Below are positions 46,417 to 58,500 of a stretch of 64,000 bases of DNA, in pieces. Below the pieces are notes generated by a model, which was given only the letters and a program-made list of their open reading frames with translations, did no database searches and was not told the DNA's origin. Source of the stretch: Enoplosus armatus. Its lineage: Eukaryota; Chordata; Actinopteri; Centrarchiformes; Enoplosidae. The translations under genes were made by a program, and so were the position numbers. The number at the start of each line of letters is the position of its first letter. Position 1 is the first letter of the stretch. The stretch is from the NCBI RefSeq assembly GCF_043641665.1, contig NC_092203.1, forward strand, positions 496,001 through 560,000, written 5' to 3'.

Positions 46417-49400
46417 GATCAATACTGACAGAGGACGGGAAATGGTATACAGGGGTTCAATATTTGTGGGCTTTTGTAGTTTTGTTTCGTTTAATCAGCA
46501 CTTGAATACAATATCTCAAAACTTCAAACAATCAGCAAAACAGTCATCCTTGATAGAGTGGAAAGATCTCTGAAACTCAATTTGGTCAAGTTGTTCCATT
46601 AGACTGGTTTTGGTTAACGTCTTCCCACCAACAACTAGTCTCATATCTCATCAGTTCATATTCATATATGTAATATTTGTACTGTGGAATGGTAGAGATG
46701 CCCAGGCAGTTTCAGAACATCGGTGATATCTGTATGCGATAGCTAGATGAGGATAATTGATTAATTTCTTATACTCAACAAATGCCATGAATTAACCCAA
46801 ACCAACGACATGTTAGGTCATCCCCAAACACTGTCTGACTTCCTGCCTGTGGCTGCTCCAAGCCCATTGGTTCCTACTGGAGGTGTAAATCTTTAAAAAC
46901 TGTTTTTATTTAAAAAAAAAAAAAAAAAAAACAACAAAAAAACTGGACTCAAACTGGACAAAATAGTGCATTTGTTGGGGACTATTTTCGGCAGCGGATG
47001 AATCCACATTTGGTGGACCTAGTGAGTATTTGGGGCAGCACAACGGTGTGTGTGTTTATGGTAATGAAGGAACATGTCCCCCCCCAGTGCGACAGTGTGG
47101 CCCACTGGTGTGTTTTTAGTAGTTTCTGGACAACAATGGAGCTCTATGGCACAGAGGAAAAGACTGTGATGCACACACACAATACTATGCTAGTAGATAC
47201 ATTCACTGTTGGTTTGGCTTGGCACGTGGAGTTTGTTGACAATTAAAGAAAATGTTGAATATATCACCGCACATTGCAAATGCACGTATTAAATGCAATG
47301 AAGCCCTTTTAGCACCCCACTTGGTTTGTATTAATTCGAGTTTTTCCTCTATTTACTTTTGTTTATGATAGAAGTGCTTTTTCACTGAAGAAACTAGCGC
47401 ACTGAGAACATTCCGGTGATGTACCGTACGTAAGTCGTGCCCTGGCTCCGCGATTTACCATTTGTTGTGTCACTGCATTTATCAGTTTGAATCAGACGAC
47501 CCAGATTAGACTGCAGGTCAGCCCGCTTGTCTTTATCCATACACAGCCGACACTAAAGCTTCTTGACCTCGAATCTGTATTCGGGACCGCTGCAGGCAGA
47601 TTTCTGCATCCATGGTACTACGTTCTGGTCTTGGGTAATTTTACTTTCCATACTTCACAGGGTCAGAATTCGAATTCATGTCGCCAACATGTGAGGGTAA
47701 AATAAAGTCAGACAGACCTCCCGTAGAAATACTTAAGCCAACTGGAGAGGGCTAAGTCCAAGAAACAGGATAAATCCTCTGGTTAAGGACCTGCACAGGT
47801 TCACGGTTCACTTAACAGGAATGTAAATGATCTCATGTGAATGTAGCAGACTGTGCAGTATTTTGCAAAATTGTTTAATAAATGTGTCACATGAGATGGT
47901 GGATTTGAAACCAGACCGGAAAACGACGTCATCAAGCCAGCATAAAAGGGCAGTTTTCAAGCATGGAGACACTTCATCTTAAGTATAGAAAGTCACGACG
48001 TTGTGCTTTAGTAAGTCCGCTTGGGGTTATGAAAAGTCATTTAATCCACAACATGCTGCTTCGTGGCAGAACCCACTGCACGAGCTTTGCACGTCAAGCT
48101 GTGTTGAGTTTCCTACAATAACTGTGGAGGGTGAGGGGCCATCGCTTTTAGATTTCTGGTTACACTTGATCAAAGGTAACTTTAATAATACTGGTATCGT
48201 ATATTTCCAGTGACGGCTTTTGTGAGCGCAGACTGGTTTGGCTTTTTTTTTTAAATCTGTCCAGAGGAATCCAAGGCCGTCCCTCTGTTATTACGCTGTT
48301 ATTAAATTGGGCCCATATATCGGCTGATGTTAGCTTATATATCGGTATTGATATTGTACGTCGGCTGATAACAGTGGATTTCAGGCCACATTGTACATTA
48401 CGTGAGCCTCCAGAACTCAAATCCTGTATTAATCGGTCTACCATTTGCATTTTAACTTTACAGTTACAGCTATATTGTTTGTTAGTAGTTTAGTTTATGT
48501 GCTGTTTAGTATTTTACTGGCTATCCCTGGGTGTTTTAAATCAGTAGATGGGAAGTTTGGAATGGTCAAACTACAACATTTGCACGAGTGTATTTTAATT
48601 ACAGTAGGACTCTGTGCCTCAGAATTACAATTTTGCAAAAACGACGTTGAGACCTAGCATCTCGTAATTTGGACGGTCAGAGATCTGACCTGCCTCGCAA
48701 CGCAAAGTGTCGTGGAATTGTGACATTACTTTGCAATACATATTTGTCATCATTCCTAACTTTTCATCTAATTTTCTTTTTCTTTTTTTTTTGGTGGCAT
48801 TGGGCTTCCATACATGACCTTTCTTTTCAGGGATGGAAGCCCATCATCTCATTTGTATTGTAAGTTGTACATGAACGAATACAGCCTGACATGTTACGTT
48901 ATGTTTTTTTTTTTTTTGTGGTAACTAAGATTTTCTCTGACTCAATGGCACCTTTTTTAATTTTTTTTTTTTTATTACATCTTTGCACATTTGAACAAAA
49001 ACAAGCTCTTAGATTTGCATTTGCACATTAGACTCTGTTGCCTGTACTTTTAAAGAGCTCGAACAGTAGTAAATGTTTACTTGGGTTATGGGGGCCATTT
49101 TAATGGTGTGAATGTTTTTAATGTTTTTACTCTTGATTTAATAAATAATATTGTACATCATTGCACTTGTATGAAGGACTGTGTCTGATTTGACCCGTGG
49201 TAGGTGCCAATGTGAAAATATGAATGAGTTTACCTAAAAATCAGTTGTTTGGGGGGTCTTTGGGGGCTTCCGGTTGTCCTTGTAGCTCAGGTGGGGTCTT
49301 CACTGACAATCTAACTCCTTTCCCGATGAGGTTTTGTCAAGCTATTGTTCACTCACAAGCTTTTTCTGAGGCTTTTTACAGTGTCTTCATTAGCGAACCG

Positions 49401-49830
49401 CGGGATGCAGTTGAAAGCTCCAGGAAAAAAAAAAAGGCTCGTAAGTGAACCTCGAGCTAAGACTGTTTTGTCAAGAATGAACTTTCAGATTTGTCGTTTC
49501 TTCATTTCTCAGGATCGCGTCGTTTTACAATGTGAGGGTCAGGCTGTGGTCAACTGACGGCTCCTTTTGAATTTTACTGCTTAAAAAAAAAAAGGGACTG
49601 TTAAGCCATTGGAGTGCCATAGGATGAACAGTTTTCACCTTTATTCATCCTCAGTAGAAAATAGTTCCCCATGAAAGTCTGTGGAGTCTCACTTACAGGG
49701 GAAATATTCAGATTAGACAACCCTCTCGGAGTGTTATTTACCTAAATAACAGTAGGAAAAAATAAAACTAAATAATGCAAATGAATTTAAAAAAAACAAC
49801 AAAATGATAAATCTGGTGGCTCGGAATATG
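46417..49830. other. 3' UTR of the sowahc-like gene and intergenic DNA
   Basis: No further coding frame was found. AATAAA sites on + occur at 47701 and about 49140, possible polyadenylation sites of the upstream gene. It contains a poly-A run (46911-46930), a dispersed repeat copy (46955-47110), T-runs (48780-48792, 48905-48918, 48961-48973) and a 'cccatatatcggctgatg' block (48311-48375) of the kind seen in fish repeats. Short ORFs here show no family features. Confidence 0.5.
46955..47110 (+). repeat. Dispersed repeat, copy a
   Basis: Contains the shared core 'gtgcatttgttggggactattttcggcagcggat' (46966-46999) and then 'aatccacatttggtg'; the downstream 'tgagtatttggggcagcaacaacgg'-like part matches copy c only partly. 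Family unknown. Confidence 0.65.
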
Positions 49831-49836
49831 TTTATT
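49831..49836 (-). terminator. dhrsx: Candidate dhrsx polyadenylation signal
   Basis: TTTATT on + is AATAAA on the minus strand, about 505 bases past the dhrsx stop. It is the first canonical signal I found reading from the stop; not confirmed. Confidence 0.5.
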
Positions 49837-50152
49837 AGCGATTAACATATTCTCAAGTGTAACACCTTTCTCAATCTGTTGATACAATAAATGTAAGCAG
49901 ACTGTTCGCAGTGACTATAAATTAATACACACTGGAAAAGGGCATCATTCACAGTGATCACGGTAAACCAATATATAATCAATACATTGGCCATTTGATT
50001 GGAATACAGTCTCCGGCTAAAATGCAATACAGTGCATTTTACAAAGCAGAGGTGGCACAGCGATAAAAGACCAGAGGATATTGGAGACACGAACCTAATC
50101 TCTTATGTTAATCTCTTTTTTTTTTTATGCTAATAGAAAAAAGTAAGAGAGC

Positions 50153-50302
50153 GATCTTCAAGCAGCAAAAAAGGCTCAATAATTTCCTAAATCATCTGGT
50201 CATAATTGCATCTTTTAACAACCGTCACTCAAACAGGAGGAAATGGTTGCATTTGATGGGGACTATTTTTGGCGGCGGATTAATCCACATTTGGGATTTG
50301 TG
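50153..50302 (+). repeat. Dispersed repeat, copy b
   Basis: 'aaaaaaggctcaataatttcc' through 'ggaggaaatggttgcatttg' and 'gactatttttggcggcggat' + 'taatccacatttgg'. About 80-90% like copy c (51481-51650). It sits just past the dhrsx stop, antisense within its presumed 3' UTR. Confidence 0.75.
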
Positions 50303-50340
50303 CTCAGATTGTCGGCGATTACTTGGCACAGCGGGGCCTC

Positions 50341-53300
50341 CTAAAGGCCCGCTAGCTCACAGCTCTTCTTCCACAGCTCGGCTTGTAGCTCGGAGTCGTA
50401 GGAAATGCCGGAGGACTGCCTCTTCACGCCGTTGTACAGGTAACAGCCCCCGACCCCCTCCATCTCAGAGGCGGCCGCAGCGTAGATGGTCACGGATGCT
50501 CCCTCTGCTGGGGTCTGACGGAGGAGGACATGCATGGGGAAAACAGAACTGTCAAAAGGACGGGAAAAGACTGCAACTGTAGCCCGTGTCAGTCATTGTA
50601 TCAAAGCTAATTTCTACATTAACATAAAGTTGGAATTAATGATTATTTGAGGCTTTTGGCTTGAGCACATGCTAATAACAAAAACCTTAATTGCCTAGAC
50701 TAGCATTTATATGACGTGGCTTTGTTTGGTGGTAAAAAAAAATACTGTCATAACCCTTCAAATCTGAATAATTGGAAACTGTCTTGGCTGCTAAAGGGAG
50801 CACAGAGTTGTGAACCTGGAGAAAATGCCCGAATACCTTAATGGAGACATTAAAATTTGCTGCCTTCCTCCAGGAATTATGATTGAATTTGCGCCAAATT
50901 CCTTTTAACAGTTTCTACTTACAAGTCACCTCCCAACATTTTTTTTCCCCAAGTCAGATCCAACCCTGTGCAACCATTTGTACAGTTTTCAAAACTTTTT
51001 CGAAAAAGTGGTCGCCACTCAGTTAATTGAGAATATGGATTTGGAGAAAAAGGGTTCAGCCTGTGTTAACACAAAGTCGTATTAGTAAAAAATGTACCCT
51101 GAACAGTATCTTGGCCACTGGCTTCTTCAGCGCCTGCGCCAGACTCCACAGGTTGTTGTACAGAGCCGTGTCCACCATGCCGGGGTCCACGGCGTTGGCG
51201 GTCACCGGGAAGCCGCCGGCTGCCAGCTGCTCCTGCAGGTAGTAGGTGAAGAGGACCAGAGCCAGTTTGCTTTGGGCGTAGGCGCCATGGGAACTGTAGC
51301 AGATCCTGGAGACGGGGGGGGGGGGGGGGTGATCAGAGTGTGCAGATTATGTTTTTGCCTTTCATTGAAGTGAGCGCAAATTCCCGATCTGACGAGCCCA
51401 AAGCCTGAGCCAGGATTGTCCGTTATGTTTCCGAGCTGTAAACATCGTAGTTTGCACATATAAAACAAACAAACAAACAAACAAAAAAAGGCTCGATAAT
51501 TTCCTAAATCATGCGGTCATTGCATCTTTTAACAAACGTCGCTCAAACAGGAGGAAATAGTGCATTTGTTGCGGGACTATTTTCAGCGGCGGATTAATCC
51601 ATATTTGGTGCTACTTGGTGAGCATTTCGGGTAGCAACATGGCTCATGTGGGAGTCACCATCGTTGGTTTTGTTCCCCCCCCGGAATTAACTTTGCGCTG
51701 AGTCTCATATCCACATCTGTTTGTCTGCATGTTTGGACCTGATCATTAGCCGAGTGATTATTTATTATTTATTTATTTAGTGATTATAAAAAAAATACAA
51801 AAGAAGAACAATGAGCCGTTCTTTTGAACTCTGTGGGTCACAGCCTCCTTAGAGAAATTGTATTATTTTAAACACCTCTGCAGCATCCAAGACAGAAAAT
51901 AGGATTTCCTGAAGAAGCCGTCTTTTTCATTGGTTGAGCTCGTCATGCTCCACTGTGATTGGCCCCGCCCGTTTCAGAGCGATGAGAACAGTGATGTGAC
52001 TGGCTGGACGTATCGGTCAGCGACCCCTCTGGTCGATATTCCACGTCACCCGGCCACTTTGCGAGGCGCCCCACATAGTCTGGGAGTCCCAAGATGCCTT
52101 GTACTTGCAAAATAGGGGCGCCGGCCGAGTGTGTGTGTGTGTGTGTGTGTGTGAAACCATGATTTCCATTCTTCCTCTCACCTCCTGTTTAGGTCATCCA
52201 TGTGCATAACTCCCGCGTAGTGTGTGGCAGAGGACATGTTGATGATTCTGGTGCAGCAGCCCTGTCTTCCCGACCTCTTCAGTGTGTCCAGCAGCAGGTT
52301 GGTCAGCAGGAAGTGGCCGAGGTAGTTGAGCACGAAGTGGAACTCAAAGCCATCCTCCGTCTGTGTCTCAGGAACCAGCATGGTTCCAGCTGCGGGAGAG
52401 AGCGACAGAAGATAGGGGTGCATGCAAAATTGTTTTTAAAAATGGCACACTAACATGACTTTTTTTTATGCATTCACGGGGACAATCGAAGCGGCCTACC
52501 GTTGTTGACCAGGACATGGAGCGGGAGGCCTCTGTCTTTGAACGCCTGGGCGAACTGACGCACCGATTTCAGCGAGGTCAGGTCCACGTACACAAACTCA
52601 GCTGTGGAACGGGGGGAAGCCATGTTAGCACAGATTCCGGGTTAGACCAGGTTTTGAAAACCAAATTGAGGAAAACTTATATCTAAAATATTCGTAGCCA
52701 CCAGATTCAGTCAATACTTCTGTGGCTTGTCCTCATGTGGAGCTCTACTCCATTTCTTTCTAAGACGAATACTACAGTACGACAGAATGTACTATAAAAA
52801 GTATACTGATCCCCATAGAAAAATCTTATTATTCAAGAAATGCATGCTGATTTGCCAGTGTACGCGGTGCGTCAACAAAGCATATGTGAGAGGAGGCGCT
52901 TCTGTCTACATCCTGGACCTGCCAGATACTAGCTAGCATTTAACAATTAGCAACGTCTCACGCTCGGGCATGTTATTGACGACCACCGCTCGTGGCTCTT
53001 CTGAACGGACTGTCTCGAGCACCTATTTAAAACAAATGAGTTGAACCAAATACTGTAAACTCTCATAGTCGTAGTTTCAGAATCATTTCATCACGTTGCA
53101 TATTAATTTATCACGAACCACTCAACATTTCACTTGGAAAGACACGTTTTCATCATGGGGCTATTTAGTCTAGTGCCCCGGAAGTTAGACATCTTTATTC
53201 TTTCATTCTAAAGATGAAGATTCTCTTAAAGCTGACCTACAGTATTTTTCATATATATACACACACACACACACACATACATCTATACATATCTATATAT

Positions 53301-54290
53301 ATATACACACATATATATACAGTGCTTAACAAATTTATTAGACCACCACCCAGTGTAAGGTGTTTGCCACCGCTGCCCTAAATTAACAGTATTGTTTCTG
53401 TAATGGTTAATTCACCAGTATGTGCAAGCCAAGCTCTTTAATCAAAATTATATCTTTAATGCTAAAATATAATTATTGTTATTGTTATCCACGAATTCTC
53501 AAATTTACTGTTTTACAAAAAAAGCAGAAAAAAAATAGTAAAGCACATTATTATTTTTTGATTGAGATGCCAAATTACAGTTATTTACTTGTATTCCTGA
53601 ACAGAACAAAATTTGTTTTGTGGTTGCAAGAATGCAAGCTGTTATCAGGGCCAAAGGAGGTCATACAAAATATTAAGATTTTTGGTTAATATATGTGAAT
53701 AAGGACTATTTAGTTGTTCCAGTTTGTTATTTGCCTAATAAATGACAATACAACTTTTAGTTTGAAACAAGTTTTTAACAGATTTCTAAAATATGTGTTT
53801 TCTCATTTTTATGACAGGTGGTCTAATAAATTTGTTAAGCACTGTATATATACACACATATACATATATATATATATACATACACATATATATACATATC
53901 TATATATATACACACATACATATATACACACATATACATACATACACAAATATATATACACATACATACACATAAAAATATATATACATACATATACACA
54001 CATATATACATACGTGTATGAGTGTTTTGTTGCTCATACTCAAAATACATCAAACTTTTATTGGGTAAGGGTAAATTTAAAGTAAAACAAAATAAATACG
54101 TCTAAAGGAGCATTGTTACATTGTGGTATTGCCAACTAACTCAGTAGTGTCAGCAACACAGCAATATTTAGCTAAAGTTTGCTTTATTTAAATTCGCGAA
54201 CATTAGCCGCCATAAGCTACCAGTCATACGACAAAGGCTGTTACTTCTTAAAAAGTTCTCCACCACTGCCTGTTACTATTTATTTGCCCC

Positions 54291-54351
<61 letters not shown>

Positions 54352-55469
54352 CATTAATTAGGTCTTGGTGTATTCCACCCTGATGGGCTATTCTACCAAC
54401 AATAATGTGATACATGATGAATTGAAAGTAAATCCGGATCCAGATGTATATAGATATGATAGTGGCTGTCCAATGAGGGCATTTGTTATTTCCCCCCCCC
54501 CCAAACAGACAGACAGATGATTACCTTTACCCTTGCTGCCCTCTTCATGAATCTTCTGGACGGCTGCTGTGCCCTCTTCTTTCTCGTTCCCAGCTGGACA
54601 TGATGGAGATCAGAGAGGCTTGGTGGGCAGATGTCCAGCAGATATCACCTTTGACTCAATCCAACTGCCTACACTGACTCAATAAGACTGTTTAGAGCAG
54701 AGCTAATTGTTCATGTATCCTGAAAAGTCTTACCTGTCATATATATATATAAAACATAAATCGATCTAAGCTTTATTTCATTTTGACTACTGGACAAAAC
54801 ACTGCATGAACTCAAATGACAGGACACGTAATCACAAAGCACCATAACATTCCTTAGGGGATAGTTCCTGTTGTTGATTGATACGCAAGTCATTTCAGAC
54901 AGTTCGATGGAATTCAGTCTGATGGGAGGGGGTAAGGCGCAGAAACTATAACTGGATTTTACACAATTATGGCGCACAACCAGTGTCTTCTAACAACATT
55001 TGCGTAATTTATTTAGGGTAAAACATTAAGATGAGGGGGGAAAATTGGAACTGGACTGAACTACATAACCTGGCTGAAAGGCATATGATTGGACAGTAGC
55101 CTACCTATGACAACATGCATGCCGAGGCTTGCCAGGTGTCTCGCTGTCTCAAAACCCATTCCTCTGGTACCCCCAGTCACAATGGCAACCCTTCCATTTT
55201 GCTTGGGTAAGACTGTGTAGGAGGAGAGAGGGGACCACGTGAGAACATTAGGCAATCCTTCATTTCCATTTCTTTGGGAATCGGTAGCAATATAATTTGA
55301 ATTTTTTTTTTTCTGCGTAAATAACAGGTGGAGTTAAAATGTGGTTAAATCATGTTTAGACATCAACCAGTCAGGCAAATGTTGAAAACAAAATCTTTAC
55401 TTTCATAGAGTTCTTTTACATCATAGTATATATATATATATATACTGTATATATATATATATATATATA

Positions 55470-55504
<35 letters not shown>

Positions 55505-58500
55505 CGGTGTTCTGCAGAGCAAGACATTTTTAAAAATCGTACGTGGTTAATGCCGCAATTTCCATATACAGTAGGTATTTACAACGTACATCCCAAATAA
55601 AACTAAACAAGTTGAACCATAGGACCTGAAAAAAAGTGCAAAAAGACACAACAGGGCTTATAACATACCAAGTAGATGTTTGTAGGAGACATCACACAGT
55701 ATTACTATTCTGTAATCGCTAGAATTCATTCAGCTTTTGACAGGAAAAACTACGATGATGAGGGGGAAAATGCGATGTCAACTATAGCAGTTTAATCATT
55801 TTCACTCATTTGTGCAATAGCTAAATAAATTTTTTTTTAAAAAGTCATTGTATACTTGACCTATAAGTTTTAATACACATTCCACCTTGAAGATTGATTT
55901 CAATCTAATCCTTACAGAGCTGGAGTCAGGATGTGGTGAGCCTAGCTTAGCATTAAGACTGGAAGCAGAGGAAAACAGCTAGCCTGGCTCTGCACATGGT
56001 TAAAAAAAAACAAAAACGAACAGCACTTCTAATCAACAAAAAGTGCCTTATTTCTTTAACCCATACATGAACTGCAATGTAACAAGCCCGAGAGTCTACA
56101 GCCATGCTACCCCTGTGAGGCTGTGCGTGCGCATAGCGGTGATTTGAGCTCAATGCTAGCATCAGTATGCTCACATGCTCGCAATGACGATACTAAAATG
56201 CAGATGTTAGCAGGTATATAATGTTGGACGTTGCTTGCATCGCTAAAGTCGTTAGCGTTCGTTCCTATGGGCGCCATAAATGTACGTACCAAACTGCAAT
56301 GACAATGACAATCCATCCAATACTTGTTGAGACATTTCACAAAAAACCAAAATGTCATTCCCTTGAAAAATTGAACAAATGGGAGTTCACTAGTGATTTC
56401 CAGCTGGCCTGGCCAGGGTCGGGTCAACCACGACCGTTTATCTAATACGAGGCGGGTGTGATATGAAGGCTGACAGAGCAGCGCCATTGATGCATGTCTG
56501 AAAACAACCAAGATGGCTACCGCTGATGTGGAACGTTCCGTTGAATCCGCCGTCGCGTCAGTACTAAAAAAACTGGACGCTACGTTTTCTCTATTTTTCT
56601 CTTCTCCATCACAACACTTTTCCGTCGCTCAGCGCTTCATTGTGCGCTTTGTTGCTCTGATTGGCTGTAGGTCTATCCAATTGCATCCAGATGCCCGTTC
56701 GTAACGCCCCTTGGAAATTGAAAATGAACGGAGAGGTTCCAGACTAATTCGCATTCGATGCCAGGCTAGACAATTCTTTTAAAATTACTCAGCAAGACAC
56801 CATAGGCCAAACTCTTTTCAAACAGATCATACATCAAAGGATATTATAAAAAGGTCCATTACATTTTCATACTACTGATGGATACAGCTTGATTATATTT
56901 TTTAATGCTTCAACACGTCTGGCATGTAGGCCCACAGTAGTCAGGGAATAAAGTCATCAAAATTCTTTGACTTGTCATTCAAGTGGCTGACTCAGACTAC
57001 AGTTTCCTTCCCAAACACTGTCCAAGTCATCCTCGCAGGGTTCAGGCTCATAGTAGCTTCGCGAGTTCTCATACAAGAAGACTTGCTTATCAACTAAAGC
57101 TGGAGCTATACGGTTCCTTTTTCCACACAGAACAGTCCCAGAGGAGCTGAACAGCCTGTGACAAGGCACACTCATGGCAGGAACACACCAGTACTTCTGG
57201 AGCACCTTGGGTAGGGTGGGGAACAAGGGTGCATGACTTGACCACCACAGTAAAGGGTCTTCATCCAGACCTAGGACTCTTTGTGATTTGTAATTGCTCA
57301 GTTCCTCTACCACCTGTGCATGCAGCTCCTCCTGGCTCTGGTCCGCATCAGACGGGCAAAATATGGCAGCCAAAGGATTGTTTTGGGTTACGCTGCTCGC
57401 TGCAGATTCCCTTAGAGGTGTCTGCTTTTTGCTAGGCGGCTCGTCAGATACCAAGGAGAAATCGTCTACAGACGGTCGCTCTACAATCTGCTTCTCAAGG
57501 ATTGCTTTTGCCTCGTCAATGATAATATTCTCAACTTTGGAGCGTTCTTGAGTGGACAGGAAAGGCAACTTCTTGTACCGAGGATCCAGGAAGGTAGCAA
57601 GGTTGAGGAATGTTGAAATTTCTTGCGATAGCTGTGAATTCTGTGAATAGGTGCTTGATAGGACTTTTGAGATGACCTCTTTGGTCATGCTGATCTCTTT
57701 GAGGTCCCCTTCCTTGACCTTGAGGGTGGTATTCAACAGCATATGAAGCACAGGCCTAACCATGCTGATGGTTGGGTACCTGCAAGAAGTTATCATGTTT
57801 GCCACAACTTTAAAAGGCTGGAGGACTTCAATCAAGCCCTCCAACAAGGCCCAGTCAGGGCCATCGAAGTTGAAATGATGGCCGCTGGAACTCTCTATAA
57901 GTGTTGCAGTTATAGCAACCTGTTGCCCTTTCAGTCTTTGTAACATTGCCAATGTGGCCAACCAAGACCTACCCCTGTCTGTGATAAGTGCACACTGAGC
58001 AAGGCCATGCTGCTTCTGTTTTTCCTTCAGCAGATAAATCGGCGGTTCTCTGAAATGATCAACAAGTTTGCGGCAGCATCCCAGAAAGCCGTCAACTCGT
58101 GGCAGCTGGAAGGCTTCGTCCATTGCACGGTTGACAGTATGTCCAAGGCAAGGCATTTCCACTGATAGTTCCAAGAGCGAGCATGCTTTGACAATGTCCA
58201 CTGAACCATTTGTGGTGGCACCGCTGACTTTATGAGTTATCCCCCACTCAACAAACGCTTCATACATTGCTCTGGTGATGTTCTCGGCTGTGTTGTCCTC
58301 TTGTACTTCGAAAGTTTTAAGGCACTTGTTGGTGACAGAGAAGCCAGTTGAAGTGTTGTAATTGACTGAATGCATAGAGAGTGAAATGTATGTTCTATTC
58401 TGGGTTTGGCTTTGCCAAAGGTCGGTAGTAACGCCACAGTTCAAAACCCCTGCAAGCTCACTAAAGACCATGTCCCGGGTATGGCAATACATCTGAGGAA

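Noticed and set aside
53714..54085. Open frames rich in Tyr/His/Ile or Cys/Val/Tyr on both strands
   Set aside because: Produced by the (TA/CA)n microsatellite.
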